DNA of 44,633 bases from Paracoccaceae bacterium (lineage in GTDB: Bacteria; Pseudomonadota; Alphaproteobacteria; Rhodobacterales; Rhodobacteraceae), in the NCBI GenBank assembly GCA_014762635.1, contig JABURR010000097.1:1-44633 (forward strand), written 5' to 3'. The position numbers and the translations under genes were made by a program. The notes beneath the pieces are model-generated. The model saw nothing but the letters and a program-made list of their open reading frames with translations. It was not told the DNA's origin and ran no database searches. Below are positions 35,013-42,481 of this stretch, piece by piece. How positions within the stretch are numbered: the first letter of the stretch is position 1; each line of letters begins with the position of its first letter.

Positions 35013-35077
35013 AGACCGGACCAAAAACGGGGTGAGCTCCACCTCCGTTTTCCTAAACATTACGGCGGACCACTTCA

Positions 35078-35515
35078 GTGGAGGAGGACCAAGGGCGCGC
35101 GCTCGAAGCAGGCTGGACGGCCTTGTCCGCGAAGCAGACGGGGATGTCGAGCGACTGTTGCGATAGGCTCGCGATGAGGCCTTCTGAACAGGGCTCAAGG
35201 TCTGAGAGGCAACCTCCTGAAGGGCGTATGGAGCGGAGCACGCACCCCCACATGTCTTGGGGCGTGGCCGGCAAAGCACATGGAGCCCGTCAAGCTTTTG
35301 GGCGAAATTGCGCTCTTTTCCCTTGAGTGTGTCGGTAATTTGTCAAAAAATTGTCAATTCAGCCTAATTTTATGAAAAGTTGTTTGAGTTTAAAAGCGAC
35401 ATATTGATAAATTTTCGGTTAAGGGCAACTATACTAAGGTATTGGGTCGTCATGTGATTCGGATGGAGAATTTTCCGCATGGCGGTGGTGTAATGGTAAA
35501 AGGGGAACTGTTTTC
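35078..35515. other. 438-bp gap with a candidate promoter for the receiver gene
   Basis: 35078-35330 holds no convincing gene; short frames lack any domain and may be debris from the IS insertion. 35331-35515 turns strongly AT-rich. It has TGTCAA at 35341-35346 and 35352-35357 (11 bp apart) and a good TATACT (35430-35435). The motif TATACTAAGGTATTGGG resembles the region before the first receiver gene (TATATTAATGGTAATCGG at 262-279), suggesting a shared promoter design. Confidence 0.4.
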
Positions 35516-35935
35516 ATGGCCTCAAGGAAGATTAGAGCGATCAATATTGATGATGATGAATTCCTCAGGTCGATACTTTCCGTCGCGCTGGAATTTGATG
35601 GTGGTTTCAATCTGAGTCACTTCTCCGGTTTCGACGAGGCACTTCCGGCCTTGAAAAAGAAAGCCTTCGATCTCGTCATCCTCGACGTGCTCATGCCGGA
35701 CCGGAACGGACTCGAGATATTCAGAGACCTGCGGACCATGTCGGCCTATGCGGACACTCCGGTGGTATTTTTGACGCGCATTGCGGACGAAGAGTTCGCT
35801 CGAAGTGCCCGTGATGAGGGTGTCGCGGCGGTCATCGTCAAGCCTTTCGACCCGATGAAGATTGCCGACACGCTGCGGCAGGCCATGGGGCAGGCGGCGC
35901 GGCGTCCGGACAGGAAGATGAAGATCGCGTCGTAA
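35516..35935 (+). CDS. Single-domain response regulator (CheY-like)
   Basis: 139 residues: DDD at 12-14, phospho-acceptor Asp57 in VILDVLMPD, Thr in VVFLTRIAD, Lys in VIVKPFDP, and a short basic tail (RRPDRKMKIAS). No output domain. It closely resembles the receiver on the minus strand at 27426 in its last 40 residues. The kinase at 30302 is its nearest upstream neighbour and was probably adjacent before the IS3 element arrived. Confidence 0.87.
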   Translation: MASRKIRAINIDDDEFLRSILSVALEFDGGFNLSHFSGFDEALPALKKKAFDLVILDVLMPDRNGLEIFRDLRTMSAYADTPVVFLTRIADEEFARSARDEGVAAVIVKPFDPMKIADTLRQAMGQAARRPDRKMKIAS

Positions 35936-36089
35936 TCCGGGGGTGCAGGCGCCGGGTGTAAAGGCTGATGTCGCTGCGTTGAAATACAGCGCCGCACCCG
36001 AAGGCAGTATCCATGGAATACCCGCAATCGAACGAATTCCAGCGGCGGTAGTATGAGGGCCCGACGTGATGGTCGGGGAAGGTTTGTAC

Positions 36090-36626
36090 ATGAAGGAGAG
36101 TGTGACTGTCACGCGTATGTACTGGAGGTTGAAGCCGGAGCAGATCGCGGATCTGGGGGGTGTCAGTGTCCGGAGATTGATAGACGATATGAGGGCGAAC
36201 AAGCTTGCCTGTTATGATCCGCAACCCGTTGACGGGGATGAAGATCACATCGAGCTCCTGGTCAGCTATCACGCGCTGCTGGTCTATCGCCTGTTGAACG
36301 TGCTTCCTTTGTCACCCTTTGAGTGGATTCTCTACCTGCCTGCAGTGGAGGGGTTCGTCCGTGACTGCCAAGGGATGGCGGCGCCCGAGGCCCCAGGGGT
36401 GGCGGGAGAGGGGGGCTACCGCGAGTATCTTTTCCGAGCCTACGAGCGTATCGGTCCCGTGGCCGATCGCGAAGGCGAGGGGGCTCCGGTTCGGTTGCAG
36501 CATGCTGATCGCTTGGCGCGATCTTTTCTGGAGTTGCGGAAATCCCTCCCCGCGACCTTGGAGGTGCTGCAGTCGAACCGGGGGGTGGACTTCGGTGCAA
36601 TCGCCGACGGAGAGCCTGCCCATTAA
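36090..36626 (+). CDS. Hypothetical protein with a possible helix-turn-helix start
   Basis: 178 residues from ATG 36090, chosen because GGGGAAGG lies about 8 bp upstream; GTG 36066 and ATG 36069 are in frame but poorly placed. Residues 8-40 (RMYWRLKPEQIADLGGVSVR, then RLIDDMRANKLACY) look like a helix-turn-helix, perhaps distantly MerR-like. The rest is mostly helical with LLVSYHALLVYRLLNVLPLS and no known motif. It follows the receiver by 154 bp on the same strand, so it might be the missing DNA-binding output of this signalling block, which is inference only. Confidence 0.55.
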   Translation: MKESVTVTRMYWRLKPEQIADLGGVSVRRLIDDMRANKLACYDPQPVDGDEDHIELLVSYHALLVYRLLNVLPLSPFEWILYLPAVEGFVRDCQGMAAPEAPGVAGEGGYREYLFRAYERIGPVADREGEGAPVRLQHADRLARSFLELRKSLPATLEVLQSNRGVDFGAIADGEPAH

Positions 36627-36750
36627 GCACTTCCGCTGACTTCGCTTACGCCGAATGCTAGCCGTGCTTGGGGCCTAGGGGTTTGACTGAACCGTGCGAG
36701 ACACCGTTGCGGGGACAGACCGCCGCATCCTTCCCGTAGTGGGGGATATT

Positions 36751-36879
36751 ATGAATATGTTCGCGATTTCGGATTATCAGCTTGTCGGGATCGAGTACGA
36801 CTTCACAAGTTGTATGGTTTGGGTAACAGATGTTGATCACGATGATGACGCCCAGAAAAATTCTGGTTCTCTACCTTGA
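36751..36879 (+). CDS. Small hypothetical protein, 42 residues
   Basis: ATG 36751, with GGGGGAT 6-12 bp upstream, encodes MNMFAISDYQLVGIEYDFTS, then CMVWVTDVDHDDDAQKNSGS and LP. It has an acidic, Asp-rich second half. No family is recognised. The frame is open to GTG 36694. It may be real because of the ribosome site, but length and lack of context leave it doubtful. Confidence 0.3.
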   Translation: MNMFAISDYQLVGIEYDFTSCMVWVTDVDHDDDAQKNSGSLP

Positions 36880-37001
36880 AAACCCGCCGCGCCAGCCGCG
36901 CAAATCGCGCCCGACACGGCGAGCCGCGCGAACTGTAGGGGGCGGTGATCGAACGAATTCCAAGGGAGAGTGAATGAATGGAGGGATCACAAACCTGGGG
37001 A

Positions 37002-37289
37002 TCAGGCGACTTCGGCTTCGCCGCGGTATTGCATGCATTCCTCGAGACGCCCGTCGAACTCAAGCCAGCCATTACAAAGGCCTTTCACAATGACGAAGGC
37101 GAAGTGAGTTGCGCTCGCCGAGCCAATTTCGGGATAGTCGGGAAATGGCTGCAGGGTGTCGGCCAGTTCCAGTTCGAGGAGAGGAAATACCTCCGAACAT
37201 CCAAGGCAAAGGCCGAGATCTTCGTTGGTCTGGTAGAGTTCCCCTATAATGCGAATTGCCAGCGTCAAGGCAGACCGCGGATCGGACAC
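37002..37289 (-). CDS. Hypothetical protein, about 95 residues or more, start uncertain
   Basis: The minus-strand frame has GC-rich third positions and a protein-like composition: SDPRSALTLAIRIIGELYQT, NEDLGLCLGCSEVFPLLELE and LADTLQPFPDYPEIG. It is compact and partly helical. GTG 37289 is the first usable start. Yet the frame continues upstream as FLHFLEYLVLSRTDFDKLG up to a TGA near 37373, with sequence that still looks coding. An ATG just beyond (near 37380) is in another frame. Either the true start is non-standard or a frameshift split the gene. A + strand frame of 148 codons here is judged a shadow. Confidence 0.45.
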   Translation of the reverse strand: MSDPRSALTLAIRIIGELYQTNEDLGLCLGCSEVFPLLELELADTLQPFPDYPEIGSASATHFAFVIVKGLCNGWLEFDGRLEECMQYRGEAEVA

Positions 37290-37640
37290 CCCGAGCTTGT
37301 CGAAATCGGTTCGGCTCAGGACCAGGTATTCGAGAAAATGCAGGAAATTGTGCTGGCTATCGGGTCATGCATGCCAAGGTGCGAGCGCCCCAACACCTGG
37401 GTCGGCCCGCCTGACCCGGACTAGTTTTACTCGTCACGCGGATCACAACCCGTTGACCTGGTCTTGTTTGCCCTCGTGGAGGCGTTCCAAAATGAAGTTA
37501 GCAGTACCATCCGGTTGGCGGGATGGCACTGTCGTGAGCGGTGATCATGTGACTCGATTCAGATTGACATAGACAACTATTTTTTGTCTGCTTCAACCCT
37601 CTTAGATCAGAGCTTGGCGGATCGCGGCTGAGCGGGCATC
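37290..37640. other. Gap between the small minus-strand gene and uppS
   Basis: The left 85 bp may still be coding on the minus strand (see the neighbouring entry). 37430-37620 holds no gene on either strand. GCTGAG (37627-37632) and CTCAGC (37640-37645) can pair around the uppS stop but lack a T-run, so this is a weak candidate for the end of the export operon. Confidence 0.35.
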
Positions 37641-38405
37641 TCAGCGCGTCACGCCTCCGAATCTGCGGTCCCGGGCCCCGAAACGGTCGATCACTCGGGC
37701 AAAAACCTCCGGCGTAAAATCCGGCCAGAGCGTGTTGATGAATTCGTATTCCGCGTAGGCTGACTGCCAGAGCAGGAAGTTCGAGATCCGCGCTTCGCCC
37801 GAAGTCCGGATCACCAGGTCCGGGTCGGGCAGCACGTGGGTGTCGAGGAACTGCGCGAGGGTGTTTTCGTTCACCCCGGAGGGGTTAATCCGTCCTGCCG
37901 CCACCTCGTAGGCTAGGCGCTGTGTGGCCCGAGCCACCTCGTCCCGGCTGCCGTAATTGAGGGCAACGGTCAGGTGCAGACTGTCATTGTCAGCGGTCAC
38001 TTGCTCCAGGTGATCCATCAACGCCACGAGTTTTCCATCGAGCCGGATGCGATCCCCGATGAATCGCACGCGTACGCCTGCCGCGTTCAAGGCCTGTGTC
38101 TCACGCTCGATATAGCGCCGGAACAGCGACATCAGCCCGGCCACCTCCGTCTGGGTCCGCTTCCAGTTCTCCGTCGAGAAGGCGAAGATCGTCAGGTGGC
38201 TCACGCCGAGGCCTGGGCAGGCCTCGACGATCTGGCGCACACGCCGAGCCCCGGCATGGTGCCCGTAGAGGCGCGGCTTTGCACGGCGTTGCGCCCAACG
38301 CCCGTTGCCATCCATGATGATGGCAACGTGTTTCGGCCCGCCTGCCTCAGTCCCGGTCATGGCGTCGGAGCCGTGGTGATCGGCGTCTGTCGAACCTAAA
38401 CCCAT
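37641..38405 (-). CDS. uppS: Isoprenyl (undecaprenyl) diphosphate synthase
   Basis: 254 residues from ATG 38405, which has AAGGAG upstream; the frame is open further but not protein-like. The cis-prenyltransferase signature is complete: HVAIIMDGNGRWAQRR with catalytic Asp, FAFSTENWKR, ALNYGSRDEVA, DLVIRTSGEARISNFLLWQ and YAEYEFINTLWPDF. It makes C55-PP, the precursor of the lipid carrier for the repeat unit. Being last in the Wza-Wzb-Wzc operon, it is probably a dedicated extra copy that raises carrier supply when the polymer is made; the housekeeping copy would be elsewhere with cdsA and dxr. Confidence 0.93.
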   Translation of the reverse strand: MGLGSTDADHHGSDAMTGTEAGGPKHVAIIMDGNGRWAQRRAKPRLYGHHAGARRVRQIVEACPGLGVSHLTIFAFSTENWKRTQTEVAGLMSLFRRYIERETQALNAAGVRVRFIGDRIRLDGKLVALMDHLEQVTADNDSLHLTVALNYGSRDEVARATQRLAYEVAAGRINPSGVNENTLAQFLDTHVLPDPDLVIRTSGEARISNFLLWQSAYAEYEFINTLWPDFTPEVFARVIDRFGARDRRFGGVTR

Positions 38406-38430
38406 GCTTTTCTCCTTTTCGGTGTCGGCG

Positions 38431-39876
38431 TCACATCCCGAACGGGATGGCAAGCCCGACCCCGAGGGTGGTGGAGGCAAGGCCACCGGGTGGAACGGTC
38501 TGCAAATGTCCGGCCATGATTTCAAGCACCGGCCCCCCGGCCAGCTCATACTCCAGGCCAACCCTTGCCTCACCGACTAGGCCGCCCCGGGTGTCGATTC
38601 CGCCGCCGCCCGCGCCTCCGAGCAGGATTTCGCCGCGAAGCGAGACGGGACCGCGTAAGTCCTGGCGATAGCCGATGCCCAGCAGGCCCATGGCATATCC
38701 TCCCGCGCCCCCGCCCACCGTGGTCTGGGCCTCGCCGCTGAAGAAGAGCCCGGGGTCGTGCCCGATTTCCAGTGCGAAGCGATGCATGCTCACACCGCCT
38801 TCGCGCAGATCGCCCCGGCGCAGGGACGGGGTTTCGCGCTGGTGCGAAAGGCCGGTGGACAGGCGAAGCTGACGATCGGCGGGAGCCCTGTCCTCGCCGC
38901 GGAAGACCCGTGCGGCCCTAACATAGGGCGAGAGCGCCGCGAAGCTGCCATCGGGGGATGCAACGCCCTGCAGCCCAAGTTCGAGGTTGATCACGCGGGT
39001 GAGCTTGACGCCTGTGCCGAGGCCGAGGCCAGCCATGAGTCCTGCACCAGTGTCGAGATCCCCGCCGCCGCCGAAGCCGATCCAGCCCTCGCCGAAGAGG
39101 TCGAGGTCACGCCCCGGCCAAGTACGGCGCAGGCCGAAATGGACGTCCATGAAGCCTTCGCCGTCACCGGCGATTGCGCCATCGCCACCAAGAAGGAGGT
39201 CATGGGTGGGGTCGAGGGCGAAGAAGAGATCGATCCCGGTGAGAGCGACGTCGCCTTGGGCCTGGCCGGAGCGCGCGACCACTCCATCCGGCACGTTGTA
39301 GCTGCGCAGGATCGGGGCTGCGGCGCGCAGTTCCAGGGGTGTCCGCGCCGGGCTCTGGCGGTCGCCCGATCGATACCGGGTGCCAAGGGTGAGGGATGGG
39401 GTGTCGATCTCGGATCCCTCGATGCGGGTCCAGGCTAACCCGAGTCCGAGCTCCGTGCGCGCGCCGAGCGGCAGGGCAAGGCCCGCGCTGGCGCGCATCA
39501 TCAGCCCGTCACCGGGAACCTGGGCCGCGCCTCCGCCGCCTCCAAGGAAGACCGCGAGATCGAGGGCGCTGCGGTCCGTCAGGGGTAGGTGGGTGCCTAA
39601 CTCACCGCCCCAGAAGAACGCGCCGCCCGCATCCCCCAGCGCCGCGGAATATAGGGTTTCGGCCAGGTAGAGATGGGAGCCGAACGACCAGCCGATGCTG
39701 AGCCGATGCAGCCCCTCGATTGTGCTTTGGCGGCGCTCGAAAACCTCGAGACCGGTCTCGACCAGAACCTCGGATCGGGCGGGCTGGCTGCCCATGAGAA
39801 GCGCGACGAGCGCCAGCTGTATTCGCGGCGTGGCGCTCACGGGACCAGTTCGGTTATTCACGCCGCTCATAGGCAT
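38431..39876 (-). CDS. Putative outer-membrane beta-barrel protein of the export operon
   Basis: 481 residues; ATG 39876 or ATG 39870, both inside the end of wzc, suggesting coupling. The signal peptide RIQLALVALLMGSQPARSEV (about 18-37) is followed by a long Gly-rich alternating pattern: GGELGTHLPLTDRSALDLAV, GLALPLGARTELGLGLAW and GLGLGTGVKLTRVINLELGL. It ends in TTLGVGLAIPFGM. This is the signature of a large barrel with perhaps 16-20 strands. I recognise no named family. Its place between Wzc and UppS suggests a role in polymer export, anchoring or modification at the outer membrane. Confidence 0.65.
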   Translation of the reverse strand: MPMSGVNNRTGPVSATPRIQLALVALLMGSQPARSEVLVETGLEVFERRQSTIEGLHRLSIGWSFGSHLYLAETLYSAALGDAGGAFFWGGELGTHLPLTDRSALDLAVFLGGGGGAAQVPGDGLMMRASAGLALPLGARTELGLGLAWTRIEGSEIDTPSLTLGTRYRSGDRQSPARTPLELRAAAPILRSYNVPDGVVARSGQAQGDVALTGIDLFFALDPTHDLLLGGDGAIAGDGEGFMDVHFGLRRTWPGRDLDLFGEGWIGFGGGGDLDTGAGLMAGLGLGTGVKLTRVINLELGLQGVASPDGSFAALSPYVRAARVFRGEDRAPADRQLRLSTGLSHQRETPSLRRGDLREGGVSMHRFALEIGHDPGLFFSGEAQTTVGGGAGGYAMGLLGIGYRQDLRGPVSLRGEILLGGAGGGGIDTRGGLVGEARVGLEYELAGGPVLEIMAGHLQTVPPGGLASTTLGVGLAIPFGM

Positions 39877-42031
39877 ACCGGTAGGAATAGCCCTCGGCGC
39901 GGCCTGCGGGCGCGAGACGGGGATCGAACCCGTTGAGGATCGCCCCGGCAGTGCGCACGCCAGCCGACTTCAGTTGACCGGTCATGGCTTCGAGCTCGCT
40001 GATCGGTGTGATGCCGTGGTGCACAACCGCGACGGTGGTGCCAACCGCACTCCCGATGATCGCGGCATCGGTAACGGCTAGCACCGGAGGGGTGTCAAAA
40101 AGGCTCATGTCGAAGCGCGTGTCGAGCTCAGCGATCAACTTGCCGAGGCTGTCACGCATTAGCAGTTCCGCGGCATTGGGCGGGTAGCGGCCGCTTGGCA
40201 GCAGGAACAGCCCCGGGATGGGCCCCTCGACCAGGACCTCGTCGAGCGTGGCCTTGCCCGAGAGCAATTCGGAGAGCCCGGGCGCGTTCCTAGGGGCGTC
40301 GAAGAACCGGCGCAGGTAGCCGCGGCGCATGTCGGCATCCACCAAGCAGACCTTCTGCCCACCAAGCGCCATGACCGTGGCGAGGTTGACGGCCACGAAG
40401 CTCTTGCCGGCCGAAGGCGCGGTGCTAGTCAGCGCCAAGCTTCGGGAGGTGGAATCGAGCATGCCAAAATGCAGGCTCGTGCGCAGCGACCGGAAGGCCT
40501 CCGTGAGCACCGCCTCCGGGTGTTGTGCGGCGTAGATCGACAGTGCGCCCTTGCTCCGTCGCGGTGTCCTGGCGGCGGGGGTTTGGGCCAAGGTGGCAAA
40601 GACCGGCAGCCCGACGCGTTCTATCTCCTCCGCCGAGCCGATGCCGCGGTTCTGCCAATGCCGCAGCAGCACCAGGCCGGTGCCCAACAAGGCCCCGAGC
40701 ACCAGGGCAAGGGCGAGGATCCGGGTCTTGCGCGGGGACACGGGCACGGGGCCGACGCGGGCCGTATCGATGATCCGTACATTGCCGATGCTGCTCGCTT
40801 TCAGCACCTTCAACTCCTGGGCGCGGTTGAGAAGCTGTAGGTAGGCACCTTGGGCGAGCTCTAGGTCGCGGGTGAGATTGACCACGTCCCGCTGGGTTTC
40901 GGGTAGGGCATCGATCTCGGCGCGCAGGTCGGCGAGGCGTTGCTCGAGCCGAGCGCGGTTGGTCAATAGCTGGCGGTAGACCGGGTGGTTGGGCGTATAG
41001 CGATCGGCGATCTCATCCTCGCGCGCGGCGAGCGCCCGGAGCTCATTCTCTAGCTGGGTGACCTGGGTCAGTAGGCCTTGGGTTTCCAGTTCCAGGTTGA
41101 TCGATTGCTGGGCTTGGCGATAGGCATTGAGCGCGGCCTCGGCTTCGGTGACGGCGCGCTCGGCGGCGGGCAGCTGACCTTCAATGAAGTCAAGGCTGCT
41201 GGCTGCCTCGGCGGTGCTGCGGGCAACGTTCTGGCGAAGGTAGGACTGCATTACGGCATCGAGAATGCGCTCGGCGCGCGCGGGTTCGGTGGAGGTGAAG
41301 GTCAGCTCCAAGATGCCAGACTGGCGTCCCTTTTCCGCGACCCCGAGCGCGTCCCGAAGCCGGGTGATGGCGCGTGCTTCGGAGAGTTGTAGGATTCGGT
41401 ATTCGCGCCCCCGGGCGCCTTCTAGTGCGCCGATCCGTAGTGCGAAGCCCTGCTCGGGCAGGCGCAGGGTGGTGCCGACCTGGCCGCGGGCCTCGTTCCC
41501 GTCGGGCAGAGCAAGCCGATAGTTCTCGCCGCCTGTTGCGATAAGAGTGATCTCCTCTCCAACCCAGGCGGGGGGAACTTCGAGCAGGTCGAGGCGGATC
41601 TCCGCCCCGCCACGGGCAAAGGGACGCAGAGGGCCGAGTTCGGGTAGGGGCAGGTCGTGGCGCACCACGGCATTGCCGATGATCGGGGCTTCCAGGGGGG
41701 CGGCGTGCCAGTCAAGATGCAGGTCGGCCACGGCCTGGCCGAGGACCAGGCGCGAGCGGATGATCTCGATCTCGGTCACGCTGCGCGGATCCTCCGCGGC
41801 GAGATCCGAAAGCGCCGAGGGCAGGGAAAGCTGGCCGGATTTCTCCTCGAGCTGCAGCAGGCTGTCTGCGCGGAACCGGGGTTCGGCGAGGATCCCGTAA
41901 CCGAGCCCGCCTAGGCCAAAGAGTGCGATGGTGCAGGCAATCAGCCATTTGCCTCGCCAGAGCACCGCGACCATTTGCACTAGGTCAATCTCGTCATCAA
42001 AGCTGTCGCGCGATGGCTCCGTCGGGGTCAT
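39854..42031 (-). CDS. wzc: Wzc-type polysaccharide co-polymerase and tyrosine autokinase
   Basis: 725 residues. A Wzz domain with membrane helices at about 30-48 and 437-455 surrounds a coiled-coil periplasmic part (about 50-430). The C-terminal BY-kinase has Walker A TAPSAGKS (about 540), Walker A' CLVDADMRRG and Walker B MSLFDTPPV. A short tail, GYSYRYAYERRE, carries three tyrosines, fewer than the E. coli Wzc cluster. It sets chain length and gates export with Wza, cycling by autophosphorylation reversed by Wzb. ATG 42031 overlaps the wzb stop. Full length, no defects. Confidence 0.93.
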   Translation of the reverse strand: MTPTEPSRDSFDDEIDLVQMVAVLWRGKWLIACTIALFGLGGLGYGILAEPRFRADSLLQLEEKSGQLSLPSALSDLAAEDPRSVTEIEIIRSRLVLGQAVADLHLDWHAAPLEAPIIGNAVVRHDLPLPELGPLRPFARGGAEIRLDLLEVPPAWVGEEITLIATGGENYRLALPDGNEARGQVGTTLRLPEQGFALRIGALEGARGREYRILQLSEARAITRLRDALGVAEKGRQSGILELTFTSTEPARAERILDAVMQSYLRQNVARSTAEAASSLDFIEGQLPAAERAVTEAEAALNAYRQAQQSINLELETQGLLTQVTQLENELRALAAREDEIADRYTPNHPVYRQLLTNRARLEQRLADLRAEIDALPETQRDVVNLTRDLELAQGAYLQLLNRAQELKVLKASSIGNVRIIDTARVGPVPVSPRKTRILALALVLGALLGTGLVLLRHWQNRGIGSAEEIERVGLPVFATLAQTPAARTPRRSKGALSIYAAQHPEAVLTEAFRSLRTSLHFGMLDSTSRSLALTSTAPSAGKSFVAVNLATVMALGGQKVCLVDADMRRGYLRRFFDAPRNAPGLSELLSGKATLDEVLVEGPIPGLFLLPSGRYPPNAAELLMRDSLGKLIAELDTRFDMSLFDTPPVLAVTDAAIIGSAVGTTVAVVHHGITPISELEAMTGQLKSAGVRTAGAILNGFDPRLAPAGRAEGYSYRYAYERRE

Positions 42032-42477
42032 GGGGCGGCGTTCCCGGTCGTGAGGCGGTCTGCCCAGGCCTTTGCGGCGGCATCGATGCGACGGAAGACC
42101 GCTTCGTGGAAATCGCGCTCGCGCCGGAACGGGTCCGGGATGCCTTGGGCGCCGATCCAGTGATCAAACAGCATGACGCGGCCATCGAGCTGTGGCGCGC
42201 GGCGGATGATGTCGCGCCGGTGACCGGATTCCATCGCCAGCACCAGGTCGGCCTCATGGGCGATATCGGACGTGAACTGGCGCGCCCGATGGCCCCGGAG
42301 CGAGACGCCATTTTCCCCCGCCACCTTGGTGGCAAGCGGATCGGCGGGTCGGCCTGCAAGCGCACCGAGGCCGGCGGAGGTGATGTTACGCCCGGGAAGG
42401 TGGGAGTCGAGGAGCCGTTCTCCGACGGGGGAGCGGCAGATGTTTCCGATACAGACAACGAGGATGGACTGGAACAT
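42028..42477 (-). CDS. wzb: Low-molecular-weight protein-tyrosine phosphatase (Wzb-type)
   Basis: 149 residues from ATG 42477, four bases after the wza stop. The P-loop VCIGNICRSP (Cys-x5-Arg-Ser, near residues 9-17) and the general-acid Asp in DPFRRERDF (about 118-126) define the family. It dephosphorylates Wzc, as in E. coli and other Wzx/Wzy systems. Its stop overlaps the Wzc start (ATGA), making wza-wzb-wzc one tight unit. Confidence 0.93.
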   Translation of the reverse strand: MFQSILVVCIGNICRSPVGERLLDSHLPGRNITSAGLGALAGRPADPLATKVAGENGVSLRGHRARQFTSDIAHEADLVLAMESGHRRDIIRRAPQLDGRVMLFDHWIGAQGIPDPFRRERDFHEAVFRRIDAAAKAWADRLTTGNAAP

Positions 42478-42481
42478 GGGA

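Larger units (their letters stand above)
33847..35077 (+). mobile_element. IS3-family insertion sequence, about 1.23 kb
   Basis: Contains OrfA and OrfB in overlapping frames with a -1 slippery site between them. Probable ends are related but imperfect: left TGAAACTGGTCCG (33847-33859), and right TGAAGTGGTCCG read on the minus strand (35077-35066). No target duplication is obvious with these ends, so the exact borders may be off by a few bases. Its transposase has Asn at the first catalytic Asp, so it is probably immobile unless helped in trans. It lies between the MASE1 kinase and the receiver gene at 35516. Confidence 0.8.

Noticed and set aside
36044-36054. GGCGGTAGTAT, similar to the RfaH ops element; a weaker match lies at about 21269-21279
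   Set aside because: Nine of eleven bases match the enterobacterial ops, but neither site sits in a leader of a long glycan operon. The element for alphaproteobacterial NusG paralogues is not known to me, so the match may be chance.
38758-39438. 226-codon plus-strand frame antisense to the barrel gene
   Set aside because: No start signal or domain; the minus-strand frame has a signal peptide and barrel pattern.
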